Counted from the stretch's first letter, positions 12,646-25,972 are shown. The stretch is DNA of 64,000 bases from Dryomyza anilis (GCA_951804985.1 OX638130.1:81462583-81526582); one strand, 5' to 3'. Numbers and translations are program-made. Notes: generated by a model from the sequence alone, not told the origin.

Positions 12646-12833
12646 AATGTTAATAACATTTTAATAAAATAATACATCCATTCAATTTAGGCTAAAATCC
12701 AAATATTGATTTAAAAACTATTTTTAATGAGCAAAAAAATAGTGATGTTTAACTAAATAGGGATGATTATGATTTTATTTTTTTTTTTGACTTTTAAAAA
12801 TATTTTTATTGAAGTACGACAGTTTATGCATAT
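12646..12833. other. AT-rich spacer
   Basis: A short AT-rich spacer between two repeats, in which nothing is seen. Confidence 0.4.
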
Positions 12834-13725
12834 GGGCATTTCCTGGGGTTTAGAACGTGACATTCATACGCTTAAAACTTTAATATATCGAAGGAAAATT
12901 TATGTATTTACTTGATTTGTGCATATAGTATTTAAATAGAACTAAACATCTGCATAAAACTATAGAATTCCATACGGTAGATCAAAGGATATAAATAAAA
13001 TAATGGGCGTTCCGGACGGGAAAAAAACGGAAGTAAATATCGAGGCTCATATGGATATTCCAAAAAGTTAACGAATTTTGCGTACAAATGATTTTTTTTT
13101 TAATATTTAAGAAAATAGTTGAAATCATGTGCTTTATTTGCATATTTACATTTGTTCCTAAATTTTATAGTTTTTTCATAATAAATCACCGAAAAATTCC
13201 GGACGGAACATTCCGGATGGGCTAAAAATTCCCTATTGAAATTATCAGTACGATTTTTATTCTAAAAATACTTTTTCGTATAATATATATTTTTTAAATT
13301 ATCTCTGAACATAGCTGAGACTAATTTCGGACGTTCCGTATTGAAATTTGCACTACAATTTTTGGCCAAAAATAATTTTGTATATGACAATATTAATAAT
13401 CATTATTACGAAATGACAAATTATGTACTATTCAAACTTCCAGATGTTTTTTTTTTACTTTTTTTTAAACATTTTTTTTTTTATGATATTTTTAAACAGA
13501 AAATAATATTTTCTATCTGTATGTTAATTAATTTGGTTACTCAAAATTCATAAAAAATGGGTATATTTAAATAGTAACGTAACTGTATGAGTATGTTTTT
13601 ATACGTTACCGTTAACGGAATAGACATTTATTTTCAAATATTTAGATTCAGATATTTAATAATCCAATCCATCGTTGTTTAAAAGATTAGAACATTTTGA
13701 ATTTTTCGTTTTTCTGGAAATGCCC
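12834..13725. mobile_element. Candidate TIR element with GGGCATTTCC ends
   Basis: GGGCATTTCCTGG at 12834 faces the inverted TTCTGGAAATGCCC ending at 13725. Ten bases match perfectly at the ends. The interior holds repeated TTCCGGACGG words (near 13008, 13200 and 13325) and no transposase. No convincing target-site duplication is visible, so this call rests on the terminal repeats alone. Confidence 0.35.
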
Positions 13726-16449
13726 TTATATATACACTAAGAAAAAAGTGACGTAATAAAATTAAATGAAATTTTTTTAAATTTGATTTAAATACTTTTG
13801 AAATAAAAAACGTAATACTCCATACCAAAAATATTACGCGCGTATTTAATTTCAATTTAAATAAAATAAGTATTGTAATTTTATTAGTATTGTATTATTT
13901 ATTACGCATTTAAATACATAATTTAAGTATCCTTTTTCAAAGTAACAACTACAAAATTATGTAATATGTGGCCATATGTCCATCCTATAGAACCAACACG
14001 AGTGATATTAAAAATTTTGAAAATATTATAAAAAAAAAATATTAACTTGTTCTTTACATGAAATTAATAGTTTTAAAATACTAATTGACATGTTTATGAT
14101 TTGAGATAATTAAAATTTTATTACCGTAATAAAGACTAATAAATATAATTTACATCATACATTATTACCTACGTAATAAATTTTGTTAAAAAGTATTTAC
14201 TTCAAGTTTAAATAAAAAGTATTTATTTTTACATAAAAAAGACAACGGGCAAAGAAACGTGCGCCGCAGATACTTAAACATCACGCAACAGCAACAGCAA
14301 ACAGCAGCAATAGGCAGCAACAGCAAGAGCAGATTAGATATAAAATAAAATGTCAGTAGTTAAAAAAATAAATAAATTAAAATAATAAAATGAAATAAAA
14401 AAATTTATATGATTAAAAAAAAAATAATAAAGAAAAAATTGTTTTTTTTTAATTCATAAATATAATGCATTTTTTCATAAATATTATGAATGCGTTCATC
14501 AATATTATGAATTTTTTCATTATGTTTTTTTGAACGATTCATAAATTCGATGAATTTGGCCATTGGTGGAGTAACAATGGAAAATTCATAAAATTGATGA
14601 ACAAATTCATAAATAGTATGAACTTTTTTTTACTGTGTGAGTATGCAGTCAAAATCAGCACCAGCGAGTTATTACAAATACTCTTTTTTTTTTTCTAATA
14701 CATAACGTTTTTAAAATCGCAATTTTAAGCCATTTTCATCCACTACTTAGAATATAAAGAAATATAGTAATGCTGAAAAATATTTTTACAAAAAACCTTA
14801 AACACTGTTTTTCTTCTTATTGTCAAGACTATAAACTCGGAAAGTTTTATTTTGATTTCAACAATTTATAATTATTTATTTAGCATTTACGATCTAACGT
14901 TAAACAAGAAAATTATACAAGGACCCTACACAACATTTGACGATAATTTTTAAATTCAATATAATAATGACAAATTTTAGGTATAAAACACAAAGTATTT
15001 GAAAATTGAATTGCGTCTTCTTTATAATTATTGTTAAAAATTAAATTTTCTGAACAAATATAATTTGTTTATCGAAAATAAATCCATTTATGATATCATC
15101 TCGATATCTATAACGACTAAAACAATGATATCATTTTAGATAGGTTCGTTTTTATCGAAAATCCTATCGTTCATCATAGATTATCGCAAACGACAATTTG
15201 AGGCTATAAATGATATCGTTTCGATATCGTAAAATTATCGTTTGGTTTGCTGGGGATATTTAAAATATAGTACAAACTGACTTTCAAAAATTCGGTACAT
15301 ATGTATTAAGTTTTGCACATTAATAAAAATATTTATATAAGAAATTATTAAAACACATGATCGACTTTATTAAGTTCACCACCACTTTACATCTTAGTTT
15401 CTTACTAAAATTTTAAATTTATAAATTCACTATATATCATAAACACTTTAAAACTGAATGTTTTAATGCGTGAAGGAATAGATTTATACACGAATTCAAT
15501 TATAATTATAACTACTTTAAGTAAAATAATTCATTTAAATGTGAAAATCAAATACAAATATTTTATATGCTCATCATTTATATAACAGAAATAACTTTTT
15601 GGTCGGAGGTTTTCGTAAGAGGTGTCGATATCGACCCTAATAGAGCAAATTTGTCCTATTTCTACATGTTCTCATATAACTCGAAATGTGTTTCTCTCAG
15701 TGACGCATTTCGCTTTTAATTTTTAAGTTTCAGTTAGATGTTTACACATTAGGTTATTTTGCTCATACGTTGAAGCCCAATATCTTGAGTGCAAATAAAA
15801 AGGGTTGCCTCACACGCACACACTCATGCAATATAATTTGCAATTGCTATTGTTGTTGTTGTTGCTGTTGCTCACATGTTGCAACTTATGCAGTTGCAAT
15901 TAACTTGTGGCGTTCAGACAGTACCGACGAAATCACTTTCAATCGCGCGCAACATGTTGTTGTGAATGCGGCAGACTATGTCGTTGTTTTTGTTGCTGTG
16001 CATTTGGAGCGGATGTTTGCTTATTTTATTTGTTGTTGCACAGCTGCTTTGGCCCAATTTGGTGCGTTTTACACCCTACATTGGATCTGTTCAGAGTGCT
16101 GAGCAATTACATTTGTTTGCTACGCTATTAAATGACAATGACTTCTTCTTCTTTTTGTCGCATTCTAAAATACTGGAACGATTATGATGACGCGTCCTAC
16201 TTCGAAACAATTCACCTTTATACATATTTGAAATTGTTTCCGATCAGAGTTACTCTATTTGACCCTCATAAGGAATTTAAAATTAATCAGAAAAACATTT
16301 TTATTAAATGAAAATCGATCCGAATGTAAAAAATCATGAAAATGTCATAGTTATTGTGAAAAGGCCCGTAATAAAATAATATTACTTTTTTTTGTTTAAT
16401 GACTATAAGAACATTTCATTACAGGCCTGACCGCCTATAAGATCCCTTG
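13726..16449. other. AT-rich intronic stretch with several repeat patches
   Basis: Patches include a CAG/CAA-rich piece (14265-14340), a block of ATTCATAAATATTATGAA palindromes (14450-14620), a TATCG-rich block (15080-15250; similar blocks near 28970-29110 and 40380-40560), and a less AT-rich TTG-repeat region at 15770-16140. The last one might be a conserved non-coding or enhancer piece, because its composition is unlike the surrounding repeats. The open frames across it overlap each other in several frames and come from TTG/TGC repeats, so I do not call a gene. Confidence 0.4.
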
Positions 16450-17505
16450 CAGTGATGGCAACTCATATTTTCATTTTCCACGATATTCTTAGCAAAATTC
16501 CCCAATTGACTATAAAACCAATATTACGCAATATGTTATTCATTATATATGTTTTTTTATTTCTTGATTTATCTAATTTTCGAATGTCATTTATCAGCCA
16601 TTTTAAATTGAGAAATATTATTTGTTATTACCAAGTGGTGCTATATTTATTAATTAAGGTACAGTTTTTCAGTGAAAGTTTAAACTTAGCTTAAATAAAT
16701 ACTCCAAAAGTTTATAGTTCCGAATTTCTTTAAAGTTTACCGACAGATATATAGACAATTAGTACTCAGTTAATATGAAATTTTAAATATATGTGAAGTA
16801 TTGACTATAATGTGACTGATATTCGATAAAATGAACATTTTGGTTTAAAATAGTACTGAAAATGGGCAAGATAAAAATATTTTTGAATAGGAGCAAAATA
16901 TTTCGATAATTCAATTTAACCATTTAAAGATCTGTATAAACAAATGTGCAGTAGTAAATATGTATTATTTTTGATTTTTTTTGTTTGTTTTTAACTTTGA
17001 TAATTTTTTTACTACATTTTTACTACTACTTTGACATTTTTAGTTTCGAAATTTTAAATTCCCAATAATCGCTATCTTTCAAATACTGAAAACTATATTT
17101 TTTATTAAGGGGTATGTTAAATTTTCAGGTCTTACATTAAGTAACATTTTTTCTATTTTTAAAAACATAACATCAGATACATTCAAAAAATGTTAAATGA
17201 ATTTATCTAGATCTAGAAATCCTATTTAATTGTATTGTATTGATTTGAAGCCAAATTATGATCTTTCACAGGAAAAATTATTTATTCTACTAAGATATCG
17301 AATCTAGAAGTAAAAAGTTTTTTTTTTTTTAATTTTCTTATGAAATTCGATCAAAAGTTGGAATATGCCCCTATATTCCAATCCTTAAAAATGTAGAAAA
17401 TGTAACAGATCCAAATTTAAAATTCCCCGCCAAAAGTGGATCATTCCCCGATTAGCCACTAAGACTAAAATTCCCCACAAAATGGGGAATTCCCCACCAT
17501 CACTG
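16450..17505. mobile_element. hAT-like non-autonomous element with CAGTGATGG ends
   Basis: CAGTGATGG at 16450 and the inverted CCATCACTG ending at 17505 are typical hAT-type termini. The inner right part (AAAACATAACATCAGATACATTC, split here as AAAACATAACATCAG plus ATACATTC, through TTCCCCGATT and AAAATTCCCCAC) recurs at 44565-44866, which also ends CATCACTG. A matching 8-bp target duplication was not found. The end word CATCACTGCTTCCATGG is itself duplicated just outside, so the right boundary is uncertain. Confidence 0.5.
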
Positions 17506-19034
17506 CTTCCATGGCATCACTGCTTCCATGGGACTTTATTTCTACTTGGTTTATACAAATTTCTGCATTTTAATAAAAAAAAAAAGTACGTCATTAATAC
17601 CAATAATTGGCATACCGAACATAATTTCACAATATGTTTTTTTTTTATGTTTTGACCTTTTTGAGCTGAAATTTATATCGCATGCGTAACATTAGGCTAT
17701 TGTTGTTGTTATTGTAAATATTATTATTGGTTGGTTCTCTTCTTGGGATGGAACATTTGGACAGCTAAACTTTTTCATGTGCCATATGTTCTTCGGCGAT
17801 GTTTTTTTATATTCTCGTGAATGCTCATTACTTTAATGATAAATTTATCAAATATCAAAATGTTTGTGCTATATTTTAAAACTATCGTTACAAAGTTTTG
17901 TACATAATATTTTTACTATAAATATTAATGAGATTAAAAAGTGCTTTTTAAAATTCAAATAACTCTGTAGATAACTGAAACAATTAATTTATAAACATGC
18001 AGTGCACTTACTTGATGGCTGCAATGCCAGTAAAAGCGAAGTCGCACGTGATAAAATGAACATTTTACAGCGAGGTGCGGTTTTTGCACTGGCCATATTG
18101 GGTGTGTGTCACACAATCAGCCACTACGATTCCTATTTTGTATTGTTTTGGTATTTCTTTGTGACTTAAGGCACTGAATTCAGTGATCGACTCTGACAGG
18201 GAAGGTCTGACTATTCGAATCAATTGAGCTTTCATCGTTGGGCCATTTAATAAAATTTCATTTCTTAAAATTATTTCTAAAACTTATAAGAATTATAAAT
18301 ACACAAATGTGTAAATGGAGACAAATTTTAGTTTGAAATTTGATGTTATACAAAATATGAAAATGAAAAACATGGAAAAAAATGCGATTTTAGTTCAACG
18401 TATGAAATCATAAATATGATGAATACTGCTTATTGGTAGAATTTTTTTGTGTGTAGGCACCGAAAAAAAACTTTATTAAAAAGAGCAAAAAGTGTCTTTA
18501 AATTAAATAGATGTGTATTTGCTTTACTTCCAAAAGCAAATGCGGTTGTTTTAACTTCATTGAAGCAGTCGTTTTTTTTTCATAAAACACAACTACATAT
18601 ACAGAAAAAAAATGTACATCATATTGATGAATTCCGTCCTTCAAACCATGATTATTGTATTGAAGAACCATTCATAATATTAATGACTAACGACATCAAT
18701 ATTATGAATGCGATCATAAATATGATGAACGCTTGGTAACTGTCGAAAAAGTGTTCTTCAATGTGATGAACTGTTTGGGAAGAATTCGTTTCATCACATA
18801 AATAACAAATACATAAAATACAACATATATGTACATCATATTGAAGAATGCTGTTCATCAAACCAAATTTCAATCAAAATATTTATTTTTTGTTCTTTTC
18901 TCAAATTTTATATTTATTTATACATCCAAAACAAAACAACTGATTTTTATTAATGCATTCAATATTTATTTAAGTTTCATAACTAAATATGCAATCTTTA
19001 GCATCTTCCGTTCGATACGAATTTTGTAATTCAT
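17506..19034. other. Intronic stretch; one less AT-rich patch
   Basis: The patch at about 18000-18235 is richer in GC and unlike the repeats, and may be conserved non-coding DNA. 18400-18880 is another block of TTCATAATATTATGAA-type palindromic words (the family seen at 14450-14620 and 28373-28884). No gene is supported. Confidence 0.4.
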
Positions 19035-19824
19035 TATACCCTACACCTATGAGGTACAGGGTATATTAACTTTGTGCATATATTGTCCGTGTCCGGTATA
19101 AAAAAGTATATATATTCTTGATCAGCATCACTACCCGAGTCCGTTTAGCCATGTCCGTCTGTCTGTCTGTCTGTCTGTATGTCTGTCTATCTGTCCGTCT
19201 TGCTGTCTTGCTGTCTAGCTGTCCGAATACAGAATAATATAGTTTAGCCAAAGGTAGGAACTGAGTTTGAAAATGAGCAAAATCGGTCAACGGACACGCC
19301 CACCTCCCATACAAGTCACTTTTATATAACTCTTTCGAAACTAATATTTCGAAAAGTTATAAAATTTAAAACGTATTGTTAGAATTTACCTAAAAACATG
19401 TGGTCCAAAAGTGGGCGTGATCCGCCCACTTTTTTCATTATTTCCCGGATTTTCATAGTGGAAATTTGATCGGTAAATTATTAAAATCAAATCTATGAAA
19501 TATTAGCCTTTTAAAATTTTAAATATGGGCGTGGTCCACCCAATTATATTTATCAAATTATTTTTTTTAGTTTTTTATACTTTTATATAATTTTTTTAAT
19601 TTATGGGGATATAAGACGTAAATTTCTGATATATGAATAATATTCTGAGGGTCGGGAGGTTCAGCATAATTAATAATTTAAAATTAAGGTATACAAATAA
19701 ATATTCCTCATTAATATCTCCACCAAAGGTGTAGGGTATTCCATAGTCGGGCCCGACCGACTATAAAAATCCGCCCCATGTGACCGAACTTACCCATGTG
19801 ACCTAACTTTCCCAACTCGTTTTA
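19035..19824 (+). mobile_element. mini-me-like element, subfamily 1, copy B
   Basis: It runs from TATACCCTACACC to CCCAACTCGTTTT, with a clear (GTCT)n tract at about 19153-19200, then CGGACACGCCCACC and GACCGAACTTACCCATG. It is the inverted partner of 11868-12645. The open frame that crosses the tract on the other strand (Thr-Asp-Arg-Gln repeats) is a microsatellite artefact. Confidence 0.8.
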
Positions 19825-21911
19825 AACTAACTTCCCGATGTGGTAACGACTTGAATTTTTCAACATAGGTGGATGACAATGTAATAGTGTCAAATTCTTG
19901 TCTGCTAGTTCTCGTCATGGTTCTAACACGTTGGTTCTGCATTAAAAACACTTATGAAAATTGTTTAGGAAATATTATGATTTTAATTTTAAATGATATT
20001 TGACCTTTCGAGTTCTATAAAAGGAAAATCTAACTGTTATATTAAAAAAAATGTAATACAAAATATGTTTCGGATTTTAAAATCAACCCCACTCCTAGTC
20101 CCTGAATAATCTTTAATAAAAATTACTTATTTGAAAAATTAATGGTCAGTTATGGGCCCATTACATGACGAAAAGCTTGTTCCGCCCCTGAACACTTGCA
20201 TTAAAATTGGAATGCGAAGCAGTCTGATTCGGTGAACATATTTGGAACTTTCGTGTTTATATTTCAAAATGAAATTTCATAACTTTTTACAGCGTTTCTT
20301 AAGGGGGAAAAAGTGGTAAGATTAATGAAGAGAAAGAGGGAGAGATTTATTGAGTATTCGAATTATGCGGGTAATTTTATTAGTGTATTTTAAATTAATG
20401 TTTATGATATATATTTCGTAAACCTTTTTTTATTGTGATACAATTTTCCATGTACACATAAAATTATATTTTTTAATTAAACAAATTGTAGATTGTGTTA
20501 TTGTGTTTTTTGTAGTAAGGACAGATTCGAGAAATAATTATAAAATATTCTGCGCAATTATAAGACCGTGTTTTAATTCGCATATACAATTTTCTACGAT
20601 ATAGACTGATACGCAATGAAATGAATACACTTAATATAAACTCAGTTCTCTTTATGTATATGCACTAAGTGAGTTTCGATCAACAGTATTTATTGTATTT
20701 GAAAGGGTTGATGCATTTTTACTTTATTTGTTTGAAGATTGCAGTGTAGTGAGTTCGTCATCCATCATCCAGCTTTCCATCAATCAGCATTAGAGGGATT
20801 ATGTCAGCATGCATGAGTTTCGATCTCAAGAACTAACTGTAGGCATTTCTTGTATAGGTTTTGTTATTAATAGCTTGGTGACTAATTTTAATGCTAAGAG
20901 CTGATAACATAAGTACTATACCATTTTAAATGGAAACGGAGAGCTTTCCATTTGAAATTGAGACAAATTTAAAATAAAATTGTGATTTATATTTTGAAAT
21001 TGAATATATCGAATTGAGAAATTTTTATTTTATTGGAAATTTTCTCAATTTTAAATGAAAAATCTGCGTTTTATTTGGAATATTCAAAATTTCAAAATAA
21101 ATTCTCAATTTCTTTAAGTATTTTCTCAAAATCAGTAGTTTTAAAATGTCATGGTTATAGTTCACACTATATCATAGTTTTATATTTGAAATTTGAGTCT
21201 TCTTCGACTTACTGACAAAATTTTATTAATATAATCATATAAAAACGTCCAAAATCAGCGGATCTATGCTCAATATAAGTATTTGGTGAATTCTATTATT
21301 TTCCGGCAGGCACTTTTATATTTACATTTGATAACAATTGAAAATATGTTCATAATTACGTTAAATAGTTAGTCAGTAGTGCGTGCAGATATTCAGTCAA
21401 TCAGTTAATCAGCCAGCAGTTGCATCTAATTATGTGAATCCATCAAGTGAAGGCTGTGTGCGTTCAGCTCTTCGTCATCCGCAATAGCAAACGCCAACAC
21501 TTACAGACAGAAATGACAACATATTGTTGGCATTTATGAAAATGTTTGTTATGGGTGCTGTTTCCATACGATCATCCACAGAATAGCATTAGCTCATTTA
21601 CTGACAGACAGACAGATTTGAAGTGGTGCGGAAAGGAGTAGTAGATATGTAGTCAGTTTGATGAGATGAGACATTTTGAAGAGGATACGTCATTTTTGAA
21701 ATATAACGCTGAAAGCATGTATTGCATTTTATAAATTCATTTCAATATTATTACTTTATTGGAGAGTTTTCATTCAACATATTTCGACAAGAGTACAACT
21801 GCTACTTTTTATATTAACAAAAGGGTTGACCTCTTTAATATTTTTAACCAATTTAAAAAATTTCAAACAAAATAATTTAGACCCCATATTCCATAAAACT
21901 GCCGCACATTT
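19825..21911. other. Intronic stretch, mostly unique-looking AT-rich DNA
   Basis: No gene or repeat with a second copy is recognised. 20740-20860 and 21360-21660 are somewhat less AT-rich, with many CAGTCAG/CATCC words, and might hold regulatory DNA, but no specific site can be supported. Confidence 0.35.
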
Positions 21912-22006
21912 TCTAGTAGAAATTTCCCATATAAGGGTAGATATGACCATGACCACAGCATGTTTTTCGTATAAAAGACAAGCGATCATCACCGTAATCT
22001 ACTAGG
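21912..22006. mobile_element. Short CCTAGTAGAAATTT-family MITE copy
   Basis: TCTAGTAGAAATTT on the left faces ATCTACTAGG on the right, with the family words GACCATGA and GCGATCATC between. It is a 95-bp internally deleted relative of the 408-bp copy at 8149. Confidence 0.5.
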
Positions 22007-22062
22007 ATTATAATATTTAAAAAATATTTAAAATTGTATGATACCCATACCATACTAAAGCA

Positions 22063-22590
22063 GTAAGGAAGGTTAGGTCACATGGTAAATTTTGAAAAAG
22101 GGAAATTGTGATAGTTGTTATGATGAAGTTAGTACGAATTGTGTCGACTAAAAATACCCTACACATATGGGATAATGTGCGCGGGTACCATTTAAAGTGG
22201 TTCATAGGTCGCCAGCGTATACGAATCCGGAAAATAACTACGAACTTGGAATCGCTGAAAAATGTTCTTTCATTTGATACCCATATGTACAAATGCGTAT
22301 GTATACCGAATTTCAATTTTTTGTTTTGGGGAACCACAAGTCGGTTCGCGAGAAAGCATTATTTTCAAATATTTGAGCATAAATTCAATATATATTTGAC
22401 CAAGAAAGTTCACTTAAGACTATATAAAGTAATATTCCTCTTTAGATGTAAATATTCTATGAGGTATTTGAACATAGGTGGTCGGTTCTCAGATCACATT
22501 TGACCGATCTTGACAATTTGCTTCTTCAGGCAGTTTAGATACACATGATACACAGACACATGTACAGACGGACATCGCTAAATCGACAAA
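22063..22590 (-). mobile_element. mini-me-like element, subfamily 2, truncated copy C
   Basis: On the minus strand it matches the copies at 55138-55880 and 62213-62917: GGTTAGGTCACATGG end, GTGTCGACTAAAAATACCCTACACATATG, split here as ACTAAAAATACCCTACAC plus ATATGG, GTATACGAATCC, TTTGATACCCATATGTAC and ACAGACGGACATCGCTAAATC. The TATACCC end is missing. Open frames on both strands through it are not conserved protein. Confidence 0.65.
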
Positions 22591-25103
22591 ACGGCAGACG
22601 GCAGGTTTTAGGTAGGTGAAGGCAGCTTCGTATTCAATATGTATCGCTTTATCCACAAACGAAGACCAAAGCGAAATTTATTTATACGCACTATCAAAAA
22701 CGACACAAATGTATTTCCGACTCAAAACAAATTCAATACTGTAAAAATTTTAACTACAATTTCATATTTGTCTATTTTTTCCGATCACTTCTTGAAGAAG
22801 CTACCCTGAAGCGCAGGCAATTCAAATACTTTTACTATTTAGTCTTCCGTCGACTGTGTAAATCAGACTACCTTGATATTGTTAAAAAAATTAATTTAAA
22901 AAATTTCAATTGTCTGCCAACAACTAGCTACCAATATTCTGACGAAAATCTGTTTCAAGGCAGCCTATATCAATTAGAATTTTCAAAAAAACCTGCAATC
23001 TGCCGTGACACTTTCAAAATTTTGAACATGACGACTATATGAGTGAAACCTGCTAGTGTTTTTGTTAAAAAAAACACACTACATTTTGTACTCTGTGTAA
23101 AATCTGTCAGTAAACTACTCTTTTTCAAGAGTTATGTCATTATTATGCCAGTAATCTGCCGAATATTTTGTCTCTGGAATATAATCATATTTTTCAATAA
23201 CGATTGCATATTTCTCATATACATATTCAAACTCTATCCGTCCAGTAAATTGTTCGGTAAAATTCAATTCAAACCAATTCACAATCGCTTGGCAAATGAT
23301 CTTTGAACTAAATTAATTAAATACAACGAACGCAATTGTTGGACATAATAGAGAATTGTGTGAGCAACCAACTGTCGTAGACTATAGAAGATACTCATAC
23401 ACTTGAACACATAAAAAAAGTCATCGAGTATCTAGCGTTGCCACATTGGTATAATTCAAATAAATAACTTTACATTTCAGTTTTAAACATTGAATCGGTC
23501 GTAACCAACAATGAATTTTTACACATTTTTGTTTTGAACAAATAATTTGTTGTTCCTAAAGAAGTATTACTCATTTCAATGTGTTTATTTTAATTGTGAA
23601 CGTAATGGCCTCAATTTGATACACGAAAATGTTGTATTTTACGAATATGTTCGTGTTAATGATCCATTCAATATACTGGAAATAGTTTGAATTAACTAAC
23701 TTAAATTTAAGAAATATTTAATAATATTCACGTATTTTTTTACGTCACGAAATAAATTCGTGGAGAATATGAACAAAATTATATTATACGAATATAATTT
23801 CACTATTTGGAACGTCAAAATATTGTAAAAATTATATAATTTGTATTTATTACCAAATTTTAGTATTATTTCGTTATTCAAATACGAATGTTGTGTATTA
23901 CACAAAGTATTCGTAATTTTGATTTTATTTTTTGTATAATGTCGTGTGTTACGAATGTCGAGTAATATACAAAGAAACGACTATTTTACGTAAAAGCTTT
24001 CTGTAAATTGTGATTATTTCGTATTCTTCGATTTGTTTTTGATGTTATTGGAAATTAACTGTTTTTAAAATTAACATTATTGATATTTGAACTATTTATA
24101 AATTCAAAAATTAAAATATATATTTTTTAATTGTGATGGCAACGCTGCTTCAAACTCTCTTCATCGCTACAGAGAATCTCTAAACGCGATCGGAGATGAT
24201 GTATGATGCACAGACGCCATCGTCAAAAGACCTGACTAGTGAAATCCCGCTGTGACTGGATAACTTTGTTGTAACGAGTGAACAATTTATTTTGAATGCA
24301 CATTTATAAAATGTGAACTATTAAATATAAATTAAACGAAAATATATAATTGTCGCGTTATACTATATAATGGAACTAATACTGAATCCGGTAGAATAGC
24401 AGCATAATTATCTCTATATAGAGCGTAAGTTATGAGGGGCAAGGCGATGACATGTTCACTTAAATTATGCTCAGCAATATGAAAGAAAGTGATATCAGCG
24501 GGTGATAGATAGTGCGCACAGTTTTGATGATTGCTCGAAGTAATCGGTTTTATGCGAATTAAAAATAAAATATCTCTTATATTTTTCTTACTAAAATGGT
24601 TTAAAGTAAGAACTTTTTATTTTCAACAAGTGAGGTGAGCTATTCCTAGTATACAATTTTTTTTTGGGTAGACATGATCTGGACGAGGTTATGTTGTTCT
24701 TGTAACTGGTCGGATAATGACAAGTAAAATATTCAATGATCAATACCCGATCATGACCCTATTTCTATTTCTACAAGAGATACTAATGATTAATTTCAGA
24801 TTTATTTATTTGGCGACATTTGACTGACTAAAAATAGTTGTAAATATTCTGAATTTAATAGAACTATGCCAAAATGATCAGACTATAAAATATATTGTTT
24901 TGTCATCGAATGAATTTGAAAATGTCAACTGATTTGAAAAAGAAGCTTCGTATAGTCAACCTTTATAAATACGAGTATTTTTTGGTTTTTGTGAAGACAA
25001 ATTTGCCTTTTCTGTTGGATTATATATAATACAATTCATGGTACTTACATTCAATATTTTCTTTTGGTTGGACAATGTGATATCAAGTACAATCTGTTCA
25101 ATT
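22591..25103. other. Intronic stretch with an ACGAA-rich repeat
   Basis: 23590-24010 repeats the ACGAA/TTCGT word cluster seen at 3515-3660, with words like TACGAATGTCG and CACGAAATAAATTCGTG. 24660-24790 is a diverged piece of the GATCATG MITE family. 24140-24260 is less AT-rich. No gene is seen. Confidence 0.4.
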
Positions 25104-25541
25104 AAAATATTGAGACCGTAGCCGGTATCCGTTTAAAACTGTTTCATTTTTAAAATCGAAAACGTAACTGAAAACATTACCGAAACAATTACACCAAAAT
25201 CAGAAATAAACCGATATAAACGGTTTCGCTATTATATCGGTTTTAAAACGGGTTTAAAAAATAGTATGAAAAACAAAGAAAAAAATTTCAGAAATATTTA
25301 TTTTTCGTTATTGGTTTTAGGTATTGTGTGAGTAACATAATTCGGTTTATTGTTCAAAATATTTAATATATGAACTTAATGTAACTGTAATACAAAAGTC
25401 GAAAGCGAAACCTTAAGCATTTCTTGAAACCGATGAACCAAAACTTCTCCATTCTAAAACTTTAAACCGAAACCGTAAACCAAATCAAATAAAATCGAGG
25501 AAGAAAACTGATACCATTATTCGCTTAATATTCAATCCTTG
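25104..25541. mobile_element. hAT-like AAACCG element, short copy
   Basis: The left end AAAATATTGAGACCG aligns with the left end CAAGGATTGAAACCG of the copy at 51222, and the right end reads TTCAATCCTTG. Direct flanks are GTTCAATT (25096-25103) and GTTCAAAT (25542-25549), a 7/8 match for an 8-bp duplication. The subterminal region is rich in ACCG/CGGT words such as AAACCGATATAAACGG. 438 bp, no transposase. An 8-bp duplication and repeated subterminal words point to the hAT superfamily. Confidence 0.65.
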
Positions 25542-25602
25542 GTTCAAATAATAATGTTCACTAAGTTGAATTAAGAAAATGATAGAAAAATGATAATAAA
25601 TT

Positions 25603-25972
25603 CTAAACGGTTACCAAAAAAGCATCAACACCAGAACCCAACGCCCCAATTTGATTCACATTCACATTTTCATGTTGATTCTGATCACTAATTGTTAATA
25701 AGCGGCGGTATGTTGATGAGGGCTTTGCCCAGCAAACAGAACATCGTCTCGAACTCGCGCAAGAACATTGGAATCGGAATCGCAGCCATAAGTCCCGCAA
25801 GTAGTGCTAGTTGCGAGCGGACAGAGTCATCAAAGTCAGTCTTAAAAGTGTCTGGCATGGCGTCGCGACGGCAAAATAACTTCACTTCTCCCGGGGATTT
25901 AGCAGTGTGTAGATCGGTGTAGTAGTCGGTGATTTAGCAACGTGCTTGGCGTATATGGCGCGCTGCACTTCG
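25603..25972 (-). pseudogene. GC-rich decayed coding fragment, family unknown
   Basis: This block is clearly GC-richer than the surrounding intron. On the minus strand it reads like real protein: a stretch ending ...KALINIPPLINN preceded by FKTDFDDSVRSQLALLAGLM and SPGEVKLFCRRDAMPD. The frame closes at a stop at about 25689. A neighbouring frame carries on with an Asn/Gln-rich tail (HENVNVNQIG...VDAFLVTV). Another frame change is needed upstream, where RAIYAKHVAKSPTTTP is readable near 25920-25970. At least two frame breaks therefore separate coding-like segments. I do not recognise the family. It may be a retrocopied gene piece or an exon of an unrecognised gene. Confidence 0.35.

Noticed and set aside
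15770..16187. Three overlapping open frames near 15.8-16.2 kb
   Set aside because: They share the same TTG/TGC repeat DNA in three frames, and none shows protein-like conservation signs.
19066..19314. Open frame with Thr-Asp-Arg-Gln repeats (also near 55188-55505 and 62244-62588)
   Set aside because: It is translation of the (GTCT)n tract in mini-me-like elements; the frames differ among copies.
22108..22503. 131-codon open frame on the plus strand and an overlapping minus-strand frame
   Set aside because: It lies wholly inside a mini-me-like copy, and sister copies do not keep the frame.
25096..25549. AAACCG words as telomeric repeats
   Set aside because: The words are interrupted and occur in both orientations at the two ends of TIR-bounded elements with 8-bp duplications, so a hAT-like transposon explains them better.
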